Of a stretch of 45,592 nt of DNA, positions 1-7,591 are shown piece by piece. Both the position numbers and the translations under genes were made by a program. This stretch comes from Micromonospora solifontis (GTDB lineage: Bacteria > Actinomycetota > Actinomycetes > Mycobacteriales > Micromonosporaceae): contig NZ_RJLN01000042.1 in the NCBI RefSeq assembly GCF_003725545.1, forward strand, positions 1-45,592. Direction: 5' to 3'. Positions within the stretch are counted from its first letter, which is position 1. Every line of letters starts with the position of its first letter. The notes under the pieces are model-generated. The model was not told where the DNA came from and made no database searches. It was given only the letters and a program-made list of their open reading frames with translations.

Positions 1-1
1 G

Positions 2-124
2 CGTACCGCGATGGGCCTGGACCGGCCGGCGGACCTGCCGCCGGCGGCGAGCGGTGGCTCGGTCTCCTACCGCCGGGCCGGCGGCCTGCGGGGCCGGCCC
101 TACCAGTCCGGCCGCGGCGCCTGA
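2..124 (+). CDS. C-terminal end of an unidentified protein (cut by window start)
   Basis: An open frame enters from the left edge and stops with TGA at 122-124. About 40 residues are visible, rich in Arg, Gly and Pro, ending in GRPYQSGRGA. I recognise no family from this tail. The frame has the GC-rich third positions seen in neighbouring genes, which is the only support for it being coding. The gene on the right (225) has its own Shine-Dalgarno sequence. The call is uncertain because most of the gene is outside the window. Confidence 0.35.
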   Translation, partial: RTAMGLDRPADLPPAASGGSVSYRRAGGLRGRPYQSGRGA

Positions 125-224
125 AAAAATCTGTCCGCCGGATGTCGAATCCGGCGGCGGTCGTTCGACGGGTTGGTGAAGGCCGGCGCAGGGCCGGCCG
201 CCACCGGAGCACAGGGAGCACACC

Positions 225-773
225 ATGGCCAGGATCGTGTCGAACTTCTTCATCTCGCTCGACGGTGTCGTGGAGCGGCCCGACCAGTGGCACTTCCCCT
301 ACTTCGACGACGAGATGGGCGCCGCGGTCGGCCGGGGCGTGGAGCGGGCCACCGCGTTCCTGATGGGCCGCAAGCAGTACCAGGACTGGGCCGGGTACTG
401 GCCGAACAAGGCCGACGGCGACGACGGCGGCTTCGCCGGGTTCATCAACTCGGTGCCGAAGTACGTGCTGTCGAACACGCTCACCGAGGCGACCTGGCGG
501 AACAGCACGGTGCTGTCCGGGGACTCCGTCGCGGCGCGGCTGCGGGAGATCAAGGAGCGGTCCGAGGGGGAGATCGCGATGTCGGGCAGCGCCACCACCG
601 TCCGGTGGCTGCTGGCCAACGGGCTGCTCGACGAGCTGCGCCTGCTGGTCCACCCGATCGCCGTGGGCAGCGGCCAGCGGCTGTTCGAGGAGGCGCCGAC
701 GTACCCGCTGCGCCTGCTCAGCAGCGAGACCTTCAAGAGCGGCGTGCTGAACCTGGCGTACGCGCCCGCCTAG
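225..773 (+). CDS. Dihydrofolate reductase family protein (RibD C-terminal domain type)
   Basis: A 182-residue cytosolic protein. It opens with MARIVSNFFISLDGVVE, the first strand and loop typical of the RibD_C/DHFR-like fold, followed by FLMGRKQYQDW near residues 46-56 and a C-terminal GSATTVRWLLANGLLDELRLLVHPI segment that matches the family's nucleotide-binding and core strands. Length is normal for these small stand-alone reductases. Members probably reduce a small molecule with NADPH, but the substrate is generally unknown and nothing here identifies one. AGGGAG lies upstream of the ATG, which sets the start. The gene appears monocistronic; tRNA-Ala follows 148 bp later with its own promoter. 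Confidence 0.85.
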   Translation: MARIVSNFFISLDGVVERPDQWHFPYFDDEMGAAVGRGVERATAFLMGRKQYQDWAGYWPNKADGDDGGFAGFINSVPKYVLSNTLTEATWRNSTVLSGDSVAARLREIKERSEGEIAMSGSATTVRWLLANGLLDELRLLVHPIAVGSGQRLFEEAPTYPLRLLSSETFKSGVLNLAYAPA

Positions 774-835
774 GAAGGTCTGGGGCTCTCTGGGTGCCTT
801 TCCCCTGCCAAGATCCCCTCATCCGGTGGGGTGGT

Positions 836-865
836 TCGCGGGGGAGGGGCCGGACCTGTTAGCCT
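836..865 (+). promoter_or_regulatory. Probable promoter of tRNA-Ala
   Basis: TTCGCG (836-841) and TAGCCT (860-865) are 18 bp apart. TAGCCT fits the actinobacterial TANNNT -10 pattern. Transcription would begin near 872, giving a leader of about 50 nt before the tRNA. The call rests on motif and position only. Confidence 0.45.
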
Positions 866-874
866 TGTCGCCGG

Positions 875-919
875 CCCGCCCGGTGCAAGCCGGGTGGGAC
901 CGACGCTGGTACGCCAGCG
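875..919 (+). other. Two hairpins in the 5' leader of pre-tRNA-Ala
   Basis: Hairpin one pairs CCCGCCCGG (875-883) with CCGGGTGGG (890-898) around TGCAAG, with one G-T pair. Hairpin two pairs CGCTGG (904-909) with CCAGCG (914-919) around TACG. The second ends three bases before the mature tRNA. They may shape RNase P cleavage or simply be a structured leader. Confidence 0.4.
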
Positions 920-921
920 GA

Positions 922-995
922 GGGGCTGTGGCGCAGACCGGTAGCGCACCTCGTTCGCATCGAGGGGGTCAGGGGTTCAAATCCCCTCAGCTCCA
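922..995 (+). tRNA. tRNA-Ala (anticodon CGC)
   Basis: A full cloverleaf can be drawn. The acceptor GGGGCTG (922-928) pairs with CAGCTCC (988-994) with one G-T pair. The D arm is GCGC/GCGC. The anticodon stem is CCTCG/CGAGG with loop TTCGCAT, giving anticodon CGC, which reads GCG alanine codons. The T arm is AGGGG-TTCAAAT-CCCCT, and the discriminator is A995. CCA is not encoded, as is common in actinobacteria. A strong terminator follows after 8 nt, so this is a single-tRNA transcription unit. Confidence 0.95.
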
Positions 996-1003
996 CCCAG
1001 TTC

Positions 1004-1037
1004 AAAGGCCGTTTCCCTGGTGGGAGACGGCCTTTTT
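1004..1037 (+). terminator. Intrinsic terminator of tRNA-Ala
   Basis: AAAGGCCGTTTCCC (1004-1017) pairs with GGGAGACGGCCTTT (1022-1035) around TGGT. The 14-bp stem has one G-T pair, and a TTTTT run ends at 1037. This is a classical intrinsic terminator. Confidence 0.9.
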
Positions 1038-1141
1038 CGATCCAGTGCAGGTGCAACGCGGGTCGCTCGATCCAGTCTGCGGCGGCAGGTCCACGGTCAC
1101 CGCCGCTGCCGCATGACAGAATGCCCACAGACCTGGAAAGG

Positions 1142-1168
1142 AACGGGCAGAACGGGCAGAACGGGCGA
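1142..1168 (+). repeat. Three tandem copies of a 9-bp unit
   Basis: AACGGGCAG occurs at 1142-1150 and 1151-1159, with a degenerate third copy (AACGGGCGA) at 1160-1168. The repeat ends 4 bp before the chosen ltrA-family start codon. It would be read as (TGR)n if translation began further upstream. Confidence 0.8.
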
Positions 1169-1172
1169 GCCG

Positions 1173-2354
1173 ATGACGACGAGCGGGGCGGCCGAACTGG
1201 TCCGGAAAGCCGGGGATCCAGAGCGGGCCACGTTCCTGGAACTCTTCTTCGACCTGGTGTTCGTCCTCGCGCTCGTTCAGCTCTCGCGTGGCCTGGCGGA
1301 GGATCTCAGGTGGAGCGATGCCTTCCGGACGCTGGTGCTGTTGGGGGCGATGTGGTGGGTCTGGTCCAGCACCGCATGGCTGACCGACCGGACGGACCCG
1401 GAACGACTGGTGATCCAGGGGCTGGTCATCGCGACCATGGTCGGCAGCCTGGTGATGGCGGCCGCGGTGCCCGAGGCGTTCGGGGACACGGGCCTGATCT
1501 TCGCGGGCGCCTACGTCGCCATCCAGTTCGGCCGCGGGCTCGTCCTCGTGGCCGTTCTGCGTGCCCAGGAGTTTCAGCGCCACGCCGTACGCGGGCTGTT
1601 CTGGTACGGCCTGTCGGCGCTGCCGTGGATCGCGGGGGCGCTCGTGCACGGGACGGCACGTGTCGCGTTGTGGGCACTCGCGGTGGTCCTCGACCACACG
1701 GCAGGCAGAATCGGCTTCCCCACCCCCGGGGCGGGCCGTACGCCCAGCCAGGACCTGGTGATCTCGGGCGAGCACCTGGCCGAGCGCTACCGGCAGTTCT
1801 TCATCATCGCGCTCGGCGAGCTGATCCTGGTCACCGGACTGGCGCTGAGCAGCAGCGGCTTCGCGCTGGACGCGGTCGCCGCGTTCACCGTGTCGATCGC
1901 GACCGCCGTGCTGCTGTGGCGGATCTACATATACCGCGCCGGACAGGTCCTGGCGGAAGCGATCGCCGTGTCTGCCGACCCGGTCCGCCTCGCCGGATCG
2001 GCGTCATACGCCCACCTGACCATGGTGGCCGGCGTGGTCGCCGCGGCCGTCGGCGATGAACTTGTCATCGCCCATCCACTTGGGCACACCCCACCGGCGT
2101 GGATCGTCGTCATCCTCGGCGGACCCGCGCTGTACCTGGCCGGGCGCGCCCGCTTCGAGCACGCGGTGTTCGGCCGCGTGTCCTGGTCCCGACCGATCGG
2201 CGTCCTCGCGCTGGCCGCCCTGATCCCGGTGATGCTCCCCCTGCCGCCGGTCGTGGTCGCCGCCGCCGCTGCCCTCGTCCTGACCGGGATCGCCGCAACC
2301 GACGCAGTTCGCGCCCGCAGACGCCCGCCGGAGCCGCCGTCACCACCCGGCTAG
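1173..2354 (+). CDS. Low temperature requirement protein A (LtrA) family membrane protein
   Basis: A 393-residue polytopic membrane protein. The segment ERATFLELFFDLVFVLALVQLS near residues 14-35 is the hallmark start of the LtrA family, and about ten hydrophobic segments follow. The mid-protein SGEHLAERYRQFFIIALGELILVTG is the second conserved block. LtrA was named from a cold-sensitive Listeria mutant; its biochemical role is unknown. I chose the ATG at 1173 because it lies directly before the conserved block. No good Shine-Dalgarno sequence precedes it, and an in-frame ATG at 1113 is the alternative. The gene is downstream of, and isolated from, the tRNA-Ala terminator and converges with an oxidoreductase gene. 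Confidence 0.88.
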   Translation: MTTSGAAELVRKAGDPERATFLELFFDLVFVLALVQLSRGLAEDLRWSDAFRTLVLLGAMWWVWSSTAWLTDRTDPERLVIQGLVIATMVGSLVMAAAVPEAFGDTGLIFAGAYVAIQFGRGLVLVAVLRAQEFQRHAVRGLFWYGLSALPWIAGALVHGTARVALWALAVVLDHTAGRIGFPTPGAGRTPSQDLVISGEHLAERYRQFFIIALGELILVTGLALSSSGFALDAVAAFTVSIATAVLLWRIYIYRAGQVLAEAIAVSADPVRLAGSASYAHLTMVAGVVAAAVGDELVIAHPLGHTPPAWIVVILGGPALYLAGRARFEHAVFGRVSWSRPIGVLALAALIPVMLPLPPVVVAAAAALVLTGIAATDAVRARRRPPEPPSPPG

Positions 2355-2400
2355 CCGGGAAGGGCCACCCAGGTCCTGACACCGATCTGGCGCACACGCC

Positions 2401-2419
2401 CCGAGACCTGACGTCTCGG
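2401..2419. terminator. Small hairpin between convergent genes
   Basis: CCGAGAC (2401-2407) pairs with GTCTCGG (2413-2419) around CTGAC. It lies in the 111-bp gap between the ends of the LtrA gene and the oxidoreductase gene. There is no T-run, so termination in either direction is inferred from position. Confidence 0.4.
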
Positions 2420-2465
2420 AACTCCAGCGGGCCGCAGGTGCCCACAGCGGCACCGACGGCAGTGA

Positions 2466-3416
2466 CTAGTCGGCGACGTGGATGACGATCTTGCCGCGGC
2501 GTTTGGCCGTCTCGAGTGCCTCGTAACCTGAGCGCGTCTCGCTGAGGGGCAACACGCGGTCCAGCACCGGCCTCAACTGGCCGTTATCGACGAGCTCGGC
2601 AATGGACCGCAACGCGTTCCGGTCGGGCTCGACGACGAAGAACACTCCGCGAACGCCATGACGGGCCGCTTCCTGCTGGTCGGGCGGGGCGACGAGGGAG
2701 ACCAGGACGCCGCCGGGTTTCAGAACTGACCAGGATCGGGACTGGGTGGCCTCGCCGACAAGATCAACGACCACGTCCACGTCGCGGACATGATCCTCGA
2801 AGCGGTCGTGTGCGTAGTCGATAACCCGCTCGGCACCCAGGCCCTTGACGAATTCCAGGTCGGCCGCCGCCGCCGTGGCGCTCACGCGAGCACCGAGACC
2901 GGCCGCGAGCTGCACCACGTAGCTCCCCACGCCGCCGGCGCCGCCCTGCACCAGCACGTGCTGGCCGGCCCGCAGGTCGGCGTGGTCCACCAGTGCCTGC
3001 CAGGCGCTCAACGCGGCCAGTGGGAGCGCTGCGGCGTGCTCGTGGTCAACGGTGGCGGGTTTGGCCGCCAGGACGGCCGCGGGCACGGCGACGTACTCGG
3101 CGGCGGCGCCATCGCGGTTGAACGGGATCAAGCCGTAGACGGCCGCCCCCTCGGTGGGGCTCTCCACCCCCGTCCCGGACGCCGCGACGACTCCGGAGAA
3201 CTCATGCGACGGGATGATCGGAGTGCGCTCAGGTCCTGACCCGTCCGAGCTGTACGTCCACGTCTGCGCCCAGGTGAGCTCAGTGGGTGTCATGGAGGCA
3301 GCCTTCACGGCCACCAACACCTCACCGGGCCCCGGCTCAGGCCGCGGCGCCTCCTCGTACACGAGCTGCTCCGGCCCGCCTCTGGTGTGAGCTCTCACCG
3401 CGTGCATCGTGCTCAT
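2466..3416 (-). CDS. NADP-dependent zinc-independent alcohol dehydrogenase / quinone oxidoreductase (MDR superfamily)
   Basis: A 316-residue cytosolic reductase. The N-terminal GroES-like half includes GPGEVLVAVKAASMTPTELTW and PSHEFSGVVAA. The Rossmann half carries QGGAGGVGSYVVQLA near residues 157-171, the NADPH-binding loop. The catalytic and structural zinc Cys ligands of true alcohol dehydrogenases are absent, so it belongs to the quinone-reductase/enoyl-reductase-like branch. It probably uses NADPH to reduce an activated C=C or quinone, but the substrate cannot be told. GGGAGGA about 12 nt before the ATG is the likely ribosome-binding site. The gene is monocistronic and runs toward the LtrA gene. 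Confidence 0.88.
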   Translation of the reverse strand: MSTMHAVRAHTRGGPEQLVYEEAPRPEPGPGEVLVAVKAASMTPTELTWAQTWTYSSDGSGPERTPIIPSHEFSGVVAASGTGVESPTEGAAVYGLIPFNRDGAAAEYVAVPAAVLAAKPATVDHEHAAALPLAALSAWQALVDHADLRAGQHVLVQGGAGGVGSYVVQLAAGLGARVSATAAAADLEFVKGLGAERVIDYAHDRFEDHVRDVDVVVDLVGEATQSRSWSVLKPGGVLVSLVAPPDQQEAARHGVRGVFFVVEPDRNALRSIAELVDNGQLRPVLDRVLPLSETRSGYEALETAKRRGKIVIHVAD

Positions 3417-3620
3417 CCGACCGCTGCTTCCTCCCGCTCGGCATGTCGACCAGCCCGCCGGCCGCCCTGGGGGATGAACCGCGGGCCAACTCCCGCATCA
3501 TCTGGCGGTTCGGCGGCGCGCTGTCGGACTTCCGTAACCCTTGCCCCTTCGGCGCAGAAGCGCGCTGGATCAGGGGCTCCGGGGCAGCAGCGTGGGCGTG
3601 CCGGCGGCCTGGCACCGGTC

Positions 3621-3659
3621 GCCCTCGGGGATGCCCGCCGCGGCGGGGTCCCCGAGGGC
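3621..3659 (-). terminator. Terminator hairpin of the YcnI-like gene
   Basis: GCCCTCGGGGA (3621-3631) pairs perfectly with TCCCCGAGGGC (3649-3659). The loop holds a second inverted repeat CCCGCCG/CGGCGGG. It lies 8 bp past the stop of the minus-strand gene. It lacks a T-tract, like many high-GC terminators. Confidence 0.65.
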
Positions 3660-3667
3660 GGCGTCGG

Positions 3668-4174
3668 TCACCAGGCGGTGTTGATCACGTACGGGGCCGG
3701 GTTCGGGACGTTGTGCCACTCCTCGACGCTGGGCGGGATCTGCACCCAGTCGCTCTCGCCGACCTCGCACTGCTGCACGGTCGGGAACCACAGCACCTCG
3801 GGGGCCTTCCGGCCGATCCGGAAGCCCAGCCCGAACAGCTGGACGTCGTGGTCGGGCAGCGGCCCGCCCACCCACGCCACCTCAGTGATCCGCCCGAAGC
3901 CGTGGCCCTGGCCGTGCGCGCGGGTCACCTGGACCTCCCAGCCTGGCACGGGATCCGGGGTGACGAGGTGCAGGCCCTCGGGGATCTGCACCCGCACCGC
4001 CGTGGTCGGGGAGCCGGCGCACCCGTGGCCGACCCGGAAGGCGGTGTGGAAGAACTTCGTGTCGGCGGTGTTGGGTGTGGTCACGACGTGCGCGCTGGCC
4101 GGCACCGCGGCGACGCCGATCGCCACGGCGGCGGCGACCAGCACGACAGCGACCCGTCGCATCAGTTTGCTCAC
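3668..4174 (-). CDS. YcnI-like (DUF1775) secreted copper-binding family protein
   Basis: A 168-residue exported protein. GTG at 4174 is set by GGAGG six bases upstream; the longer open frame has no such signal. Residues 1-30 are a signal peptide (Arg pair, hydrophobic run, PASA-H). Cleavage after ASA leaves HVVTTPN, and an N-terminal His is the copper ligand known in YcnI proteins. The stretch FRVGHGCAGSPTTAVRVQIPEG and the downstream PGWEV, with its Trp, are the DUF1775 core. Unlike many family members it has no C-terminal transmembrane anchor, and no CopC/CopD or Sco partner lies nearby, so it may bind copper outside the cell on its own. A 362-bp divergent region separates it from the next gene. 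Confidence 0.82.
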   Translation of the reverse strand: MSKLMRRVAVVLVAAAVAIGVAAVPASAHVVTTPNTADTKFFHTAFRVGHGCAGSPTTAVRVQIPEGLHLVTPDPVPGWEVQVTRAHGQGHGFGRITEVAWVGGPLPDHDVQLFGLGFRIGRKAPEVLWFPTVQQCEVGESDWVQIPPSVEEWHNVPNPAPYVINTAW

Positions 4175-4536
4175 TCGTTTCCTCCAGAGGCTCAAGGTGC
4201 TCGTCGCCGTCAGCCCGTCCACCTCGGCTCGGCACCGGACCCAGCATGGAGAGGCGGCCGGGCCGCGTCTTCGCTCAGATTGCTGCCTTCGGCCTGGCGG
4301 GCGGTGACCGATCGCCGGCGGACCGACCCGTACCCGACGACCGGCTCCAGCACCTCGCTGGATGTGCCCTGAGCAGTACGAACCTCGCCGGCGGACCGGG
4401 GCTGCCGCCGACCCCAGAACCAGTGCGCCCCGACCACGATGCCGCCCGTCCGGAGCTAGGGGTCGGGGGGCTCGGCACCCCTCAGCTACGCTCCTGCCCA
4501 CACTGTTTCGATCTTTCTCAACGGGGGCGGAGCCGG
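4175..4536. other. Divergent intergenic region, no gene seen
   Basis: A 362-bp spacer between the YcnI-like gene and the secreted propeller gene. All frames through it are shadows or upstream extensions of the flanking genes. Apart from the two ribosome-binding sites (GGAGG at the left end, GGAG at 4529-4532) I find no confident promoter, hairpin or small ORF. Confidence 0.5.
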
Positions 4537-6225
4537 ATGCGGGTCAGGATGTTCGCGCGTCTCATGGTCGCGGCGCTCGGTGGCGCCTTCGGCGTGGTGG
4601 CGCCGCTGGCTGCCGGCCCGGCGTACGCGGAGGGCGCGACCGGGCTCGGCATCGACGCGTACGCGGAGATGGTGGTCGACTCGGCGCGCGGTCATCTCTT
4701 CTTCAGCCTGGGCCGGGAGCGCTCGGGGGTGCGGGTGACGGACCTGGCCGGCGGCGCGCAGCGGACGATCCCGGACCTGCCGGGCGCCAGCGGCATGGCG
4801 CTGAGCCCGGACGGCTCGACGCTCTACGTGGCCCTCGCCGACGCGGACGCGGTCGCCGCCGTCGACACCACCACGCTGACCGTGCAACGCCGCTACGGCC
4901 TCGGCAGCTCCACCTGCCCCACCTGGTTGGCCCCGGCCGGCGGGAAGCTCTACATCGGCCACGGCTGCCAGGTCGGGAAGGGCAAGCTCGGCTCGCTCGA
5001 CCTGCGCGGGCCGACGCCGGTGCTGGCGCTGGACCTGCCGCTCGACGGGAGTTACTACTACCCGCCGCTGCTGCGCGGCACCTCGGCCAACCCGGACCTG
5101 CTGCTCCTGACCAACCGGTCCAGTGTCTCGTTCCCCATCTCGGGCGAGCCGGCCCTGTACGACGTGTCGTCCGGCACGCCGTCGCGCGTGGCGTCCCTGC
5201 CGGGGGAGACCTGCACCGGGTTGCACAACGCCGCGCTGACGGCCGACCGGGTGATCCTCGGCTGCACCTACCTGTGGGACCCGGAAACCAGTTCCCGCGT
5301 GGTGGCCACCACGCACGTCGCGTACTCGACGACGGACCTGTCGCCGGCGGGCAGCTACCCGTCGGGTAGCTGGGCGACCGCCGTGACGACCTCGCCGGAC
5401 GGTGCCTACGTCGTCCTCGGGGCCAGCCAGAGCGGCACGATCCACGTCGAGCGGCCGGACGGGACGCTGGTCCGCCGGTACGTCGTCCCGCCGGGCAGCC
5501 ACCTCGACCGGCAGGGCCTCGCGGTGAGCGCCGACAGCCGCACCCTCTACGTGGTCACCACCGATTCCGACGGCCAGAACCCGGCACTGCTGCGGCTGAC
5601 CGACTTCGCCGCCGCCGGAACCTCGCTCCTGCTCGCCGCGCCCGCGGCGAGCGCCCGCGCCACCACGCTCACCGTCAGCGGGACGCTGGGCTTCCCGGGT
5701 ACGCCCGGGTCGACGCCGCGGACGCTGCGGGTGGTGAAGCAGGACCTCGCCGGCAGCCACCCGCTGCCCGACGTCACCACCGCCGCGGACGGGACCTTCA
5801 CCTTCCCCGACATCCCGCAGGTCGGCGCGGCCAACACCTACGCGGTGACCTTCCCCGGCGACGCCACCCACCCGGCGGCGAGCCGGTCCGTCACCGTGCA
5901 GGTCTCGCGCGCCGCCACCGCGCTGAGCGTCACGTCGAAGGTGACCGCCCTGCGCACCGGCCGTGGCTCGACCGTGACCGCCCAGCTGGGCACCACCTAC
6001 AACAACCGCACCGTCTGCCTGTACGCCCAGCCGCAGCGGCGGCCCCGCGTCACGCTCACCTGCGGCACCGTGGACGCCAACGGGCGGCTGACCGCCAGCT
6101 ACCCGTTGCACCGGCAGGTCACGTTCAGCGCGAGCTTCGCCGGGGACCACCGGTACGCGCCCGCCGAGGTCTCGCAGCCCTCGTACGGCTTCCTGCTGAG
6201 GCGCGGGGTGTTCCGGGTTCGCTGA
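4537..6225 (+). CDS. Secreted beta-propeller protein with C-terminal Ig-like repeats
   Basis: A 562-residue exported protein. The ATG at 4537 follows GGAG and begins a Sec signal peptide ending about AYA at residues 28-30. Residues 40-360 are propeller repeats of the YVTN/surface type: GMALSPDGSTLYVALAD, TTSPDGAYVVLGA and GLAVSADSRTLYVVTTDSD mark successive blades. Residues about 365-560 form two Ig-like units, of which one has VTTAADGTFTFPDIP and a TYAVTFPGDATHPAA motif and the second ends in FSASFAGDHRYAPA. The protein is probably an extracellular binding or surface protein with no obvious enzyme residues; the ligand is unknown. No anchor or sorting signal is seen at the C terminus. Confidence 0.8.
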   Translation: MRVRMFARLMVAALGGAFGVVAPLAAGPAYAEGATGLGIDAYAEMVVDSARGHLFFSLGRERSGVRVTDLAGGAQRTIPDLPGASGMALSPDGSTLYVALADADAVAAVDTTTLTVQRRYGLGSSTCPTWLAPAGGKLYIGHGCQVGKGKLGSLDLRGPTPVLALDLPLDGSYYYPPLLRGTSANPDLLLLTNRSSVSFPISGEPALYDVSSGTPSRVASLPGETCTGLHNAALTADRVILGCTYLWDPETSSRVVATTHVAYSTTDLSPAGSYPSGSWATAVTTSPDGAYVVLGASQSGTIHVERPDGTLVRRYVVPPGSHLDRQGLAVSADSRTLYVVTTDSDGQNPALLRLTDFAAAGTSLLLAAPAASARATTLTVSGTLGFPGTPGSTPRTLRVVKQDLAGSHPLPDVTTAADGTFTFPDIPQVGAANTYAVTFPGDATHPAASRSVTVQVSRAATALSVTSKVTALRTGRGSTVTAQLGTTYNNRTVCLYAQPQRRPRVTLTCGTVDANGRLTASYPLHRQVTFSASFAGDHRYAPAEVSQPSYGFLLRRGVFRVR

Positions 6226-6243
6226 CGCCGGGTGCGCCGACGC

Positions 6244-6435
6244 TCAGGTGGTGAAGTCGTCCCGGGCGTCCCGGGCGTCCTTCTGGACGTGCTCCCCGGG
6301 CTGTCGGCCCCGGATTTCGTCCTGCCGTGCCGCCTGGTCCGCCTCGGCCCGTTCGGCCCGGGTCAGGTCACCCAGCCGGGCCCGGGCCGGGCCGGCCACC
6401 TGCTCGAGGTTGTCGTTCGACCGCTCGGTGCTCAT
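6244..6435 (-). CDS. CsbD-like small stress protein
   Basis: A 63-residue hydrophilic, highly charged protein, MSTERSNDNLEQVAGPAR at its start, with Ala/Glu/Asp/Lys/Arg-rich helical repeats and a QDEIRGRQPGEHVQKDARD stretch. Length, composition and pattern fit the CsbD (UPF0337) family of general stress proteins, but no exact signature is diagnostic. The start is supported by GGGAGG four bases before the ATG. It converges with the propeller gene with only an 18-bp gap. CsbD proteins are typically under stress sigma control; no such promoter is recognisable here. Confidence 0.6.
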   Translation of the reverse strand: MSTERSNDNLEQVAGPARARLGDLTRAERAEADQAARQDEIRGRQPGEHVQKDARDARDDFTT

Positions 6436-6620
6436 GTCGCCTCCCTGCCGTCATCGGCGATCCGCGTACCGCACCCGACCCGCGTCCCCGCGCAGGGCGA
6501 GGGAAAACCCGCCCGCGACGGCACGCGCTCGTTCCGCGCTGTCAGCCGTCGGACAGGTGAGTCGTCCGCGGCGTCAGGTTCGTAGCGGCGAGAAGGGCAC
6601 GGCGGACCAGCCGGCACAGC

Positions 6621-7520
6621 TCAGGCCGGGCGGAGAACCGGCGCGTGGTCGCGGGCGGCGGCGTGCAGCGCCGCCACGCAGGCGGCCACCGCCGGATGGT
6701 CGCCCGCCCCCTTCCGGTACGTGATCCGGGTACGGCGGCGCAGGTCGAGGGGGATGAGGCGGACGCCTTCGGGTGGCCGGCCGACGGCGAGCTCCGGGAC
6801 CAGGGCGACGCCCTGCCCGGCGGCGACCAGGGCGAGCATCGCGGTGAAGTCGTCGGCGTGGTGCCGTACGGTCGGCCGGAAGCCGGCGAGCTGGCAGGCG
6901 TGCCGCGCCACCGTGTGACAGAGGGTGCCGGGGCTGCCCAGGATCCAGTCCGCCTGCCGGACGTCGGCCAGCGTCTCCGCCACCAGGGTGGCCGGCACGG
7001 CCAGGTAAACGGTCTCGGCGAGCAGCGGCGTCGAGTCGAGCGCCGGATCGGGGGCGGTCGGCACCACGTCGTAGTCGTGCGCGAGGGCCACGTCCAGACG
7101 GCGGTCGCGCAGCGCGTCCGGCACGTCGACCGGGTCCAGCTCGGTGACCATCAGGTCCAGCGCCGGATGGTCGCGGGCCAGCGCGACCAGGGCCGGCGGC
7201 AGCAGGGTCCGCACCGCGCTCGGGTACGCGCCGATGCGTACCGTGCCGGAGAGCCCGCCGCGCGCGGCGGCGAGGGTGGCGTCGGCGGCCTCCAGCGCGG
7301 CGAGCACCACCTCGGTGTGCCGGACCAGCGCCTCCCCGGTCGGGGTGAGGGTGACCCGGCGGCCGGCCCGTTCCAGCAGCGCCACGCCGGCCTCGCGTTG
7401 CAGGGCGGCGAGCTGCTGGGAGACGGCGGACGGGGTGTAGGTGTGCGCCTCGGCGACGGCGGCGATGGTGCCGAGCCGGGCCAGGTCCCGCAGCAGCCGC
7501 AGGCGGCGGACGTCGAGCAT
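6621..7520 (-). CDS. LysR-family transcriptional regulator
   Basis: A 299-residue DNA-binding protein. Residues 1-60 form the LysR winged helix (MLDVRRLRLLRDLARLGTIA, then YTPSAVSQQLAALQREAGV, the recognition helix). Residues about 90-295 form the periplasmic-binding-like effector domain (GTVRIGAYPSAVRTLLP and onward). It is transcribed divergently from the DapA-family gene with 71 bp between starts, the classic LysR-target arrangement, so it probably controls that gene and its own expression. The start lacks a Shine-Dalgarno sequence, but TAAGCT (7533-7528) lies 7 nt before the ATG, so the mRNA is likely leaderless. Confidence 0.92.
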   Translation of the reverse strand: MLDVRRLRLLRDLARLGTIAAVAEAHTYTPSAVSQQLAALQREAGVALLERAGRRVTLTPTGEALVRHTEVVLAALEAADATLAAARGGLSGTVRIGAYPSAVRTLLPPALVALARDHPALDLMVTELDPVDVPDALRDRRLDVALAHDYDVVPTAPDPALDSTPLLAETVYLAVPATLVAETLADVRQADWILGSPGTLCHTVARHACQLAGFRPTVRHHADDFTAMLALVAAGQGVALVPELAVGRPPEGVRLIPLDLRRRTRITYRKGAGDHPAVAACVAALHAAARDHAPVLRPA

Positions 7521-7527
7521 GAAGCTC

Positions 7528-7533
7528 AGCTTA
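7528..7533 (-). promoter_or_regulatory. -10 box of the LysR gene (leaderless)
   Basis: TAAGCT on the minus strand ends 7 nt before the ATG at 7520. That puts the transcription start at the initiation codon. The shared 71-bp spacer must also hold the promoter of the divergent gene, so mutual exclusion is possible. Confidence 0.5.
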
Positions 7534-7591
7534 CGGATCCGTTGAGCAGCCTGAACTGGTCCTAACGCGTCAACCCGAGCAGCCTGGAGGC

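Noticed and set aside
922..995. tRNA-Ala as an integration site for a genomic island to its right
   Set aside because: No second copy of the tRNA 3' end, no integrase and no composition break is visible in the window.
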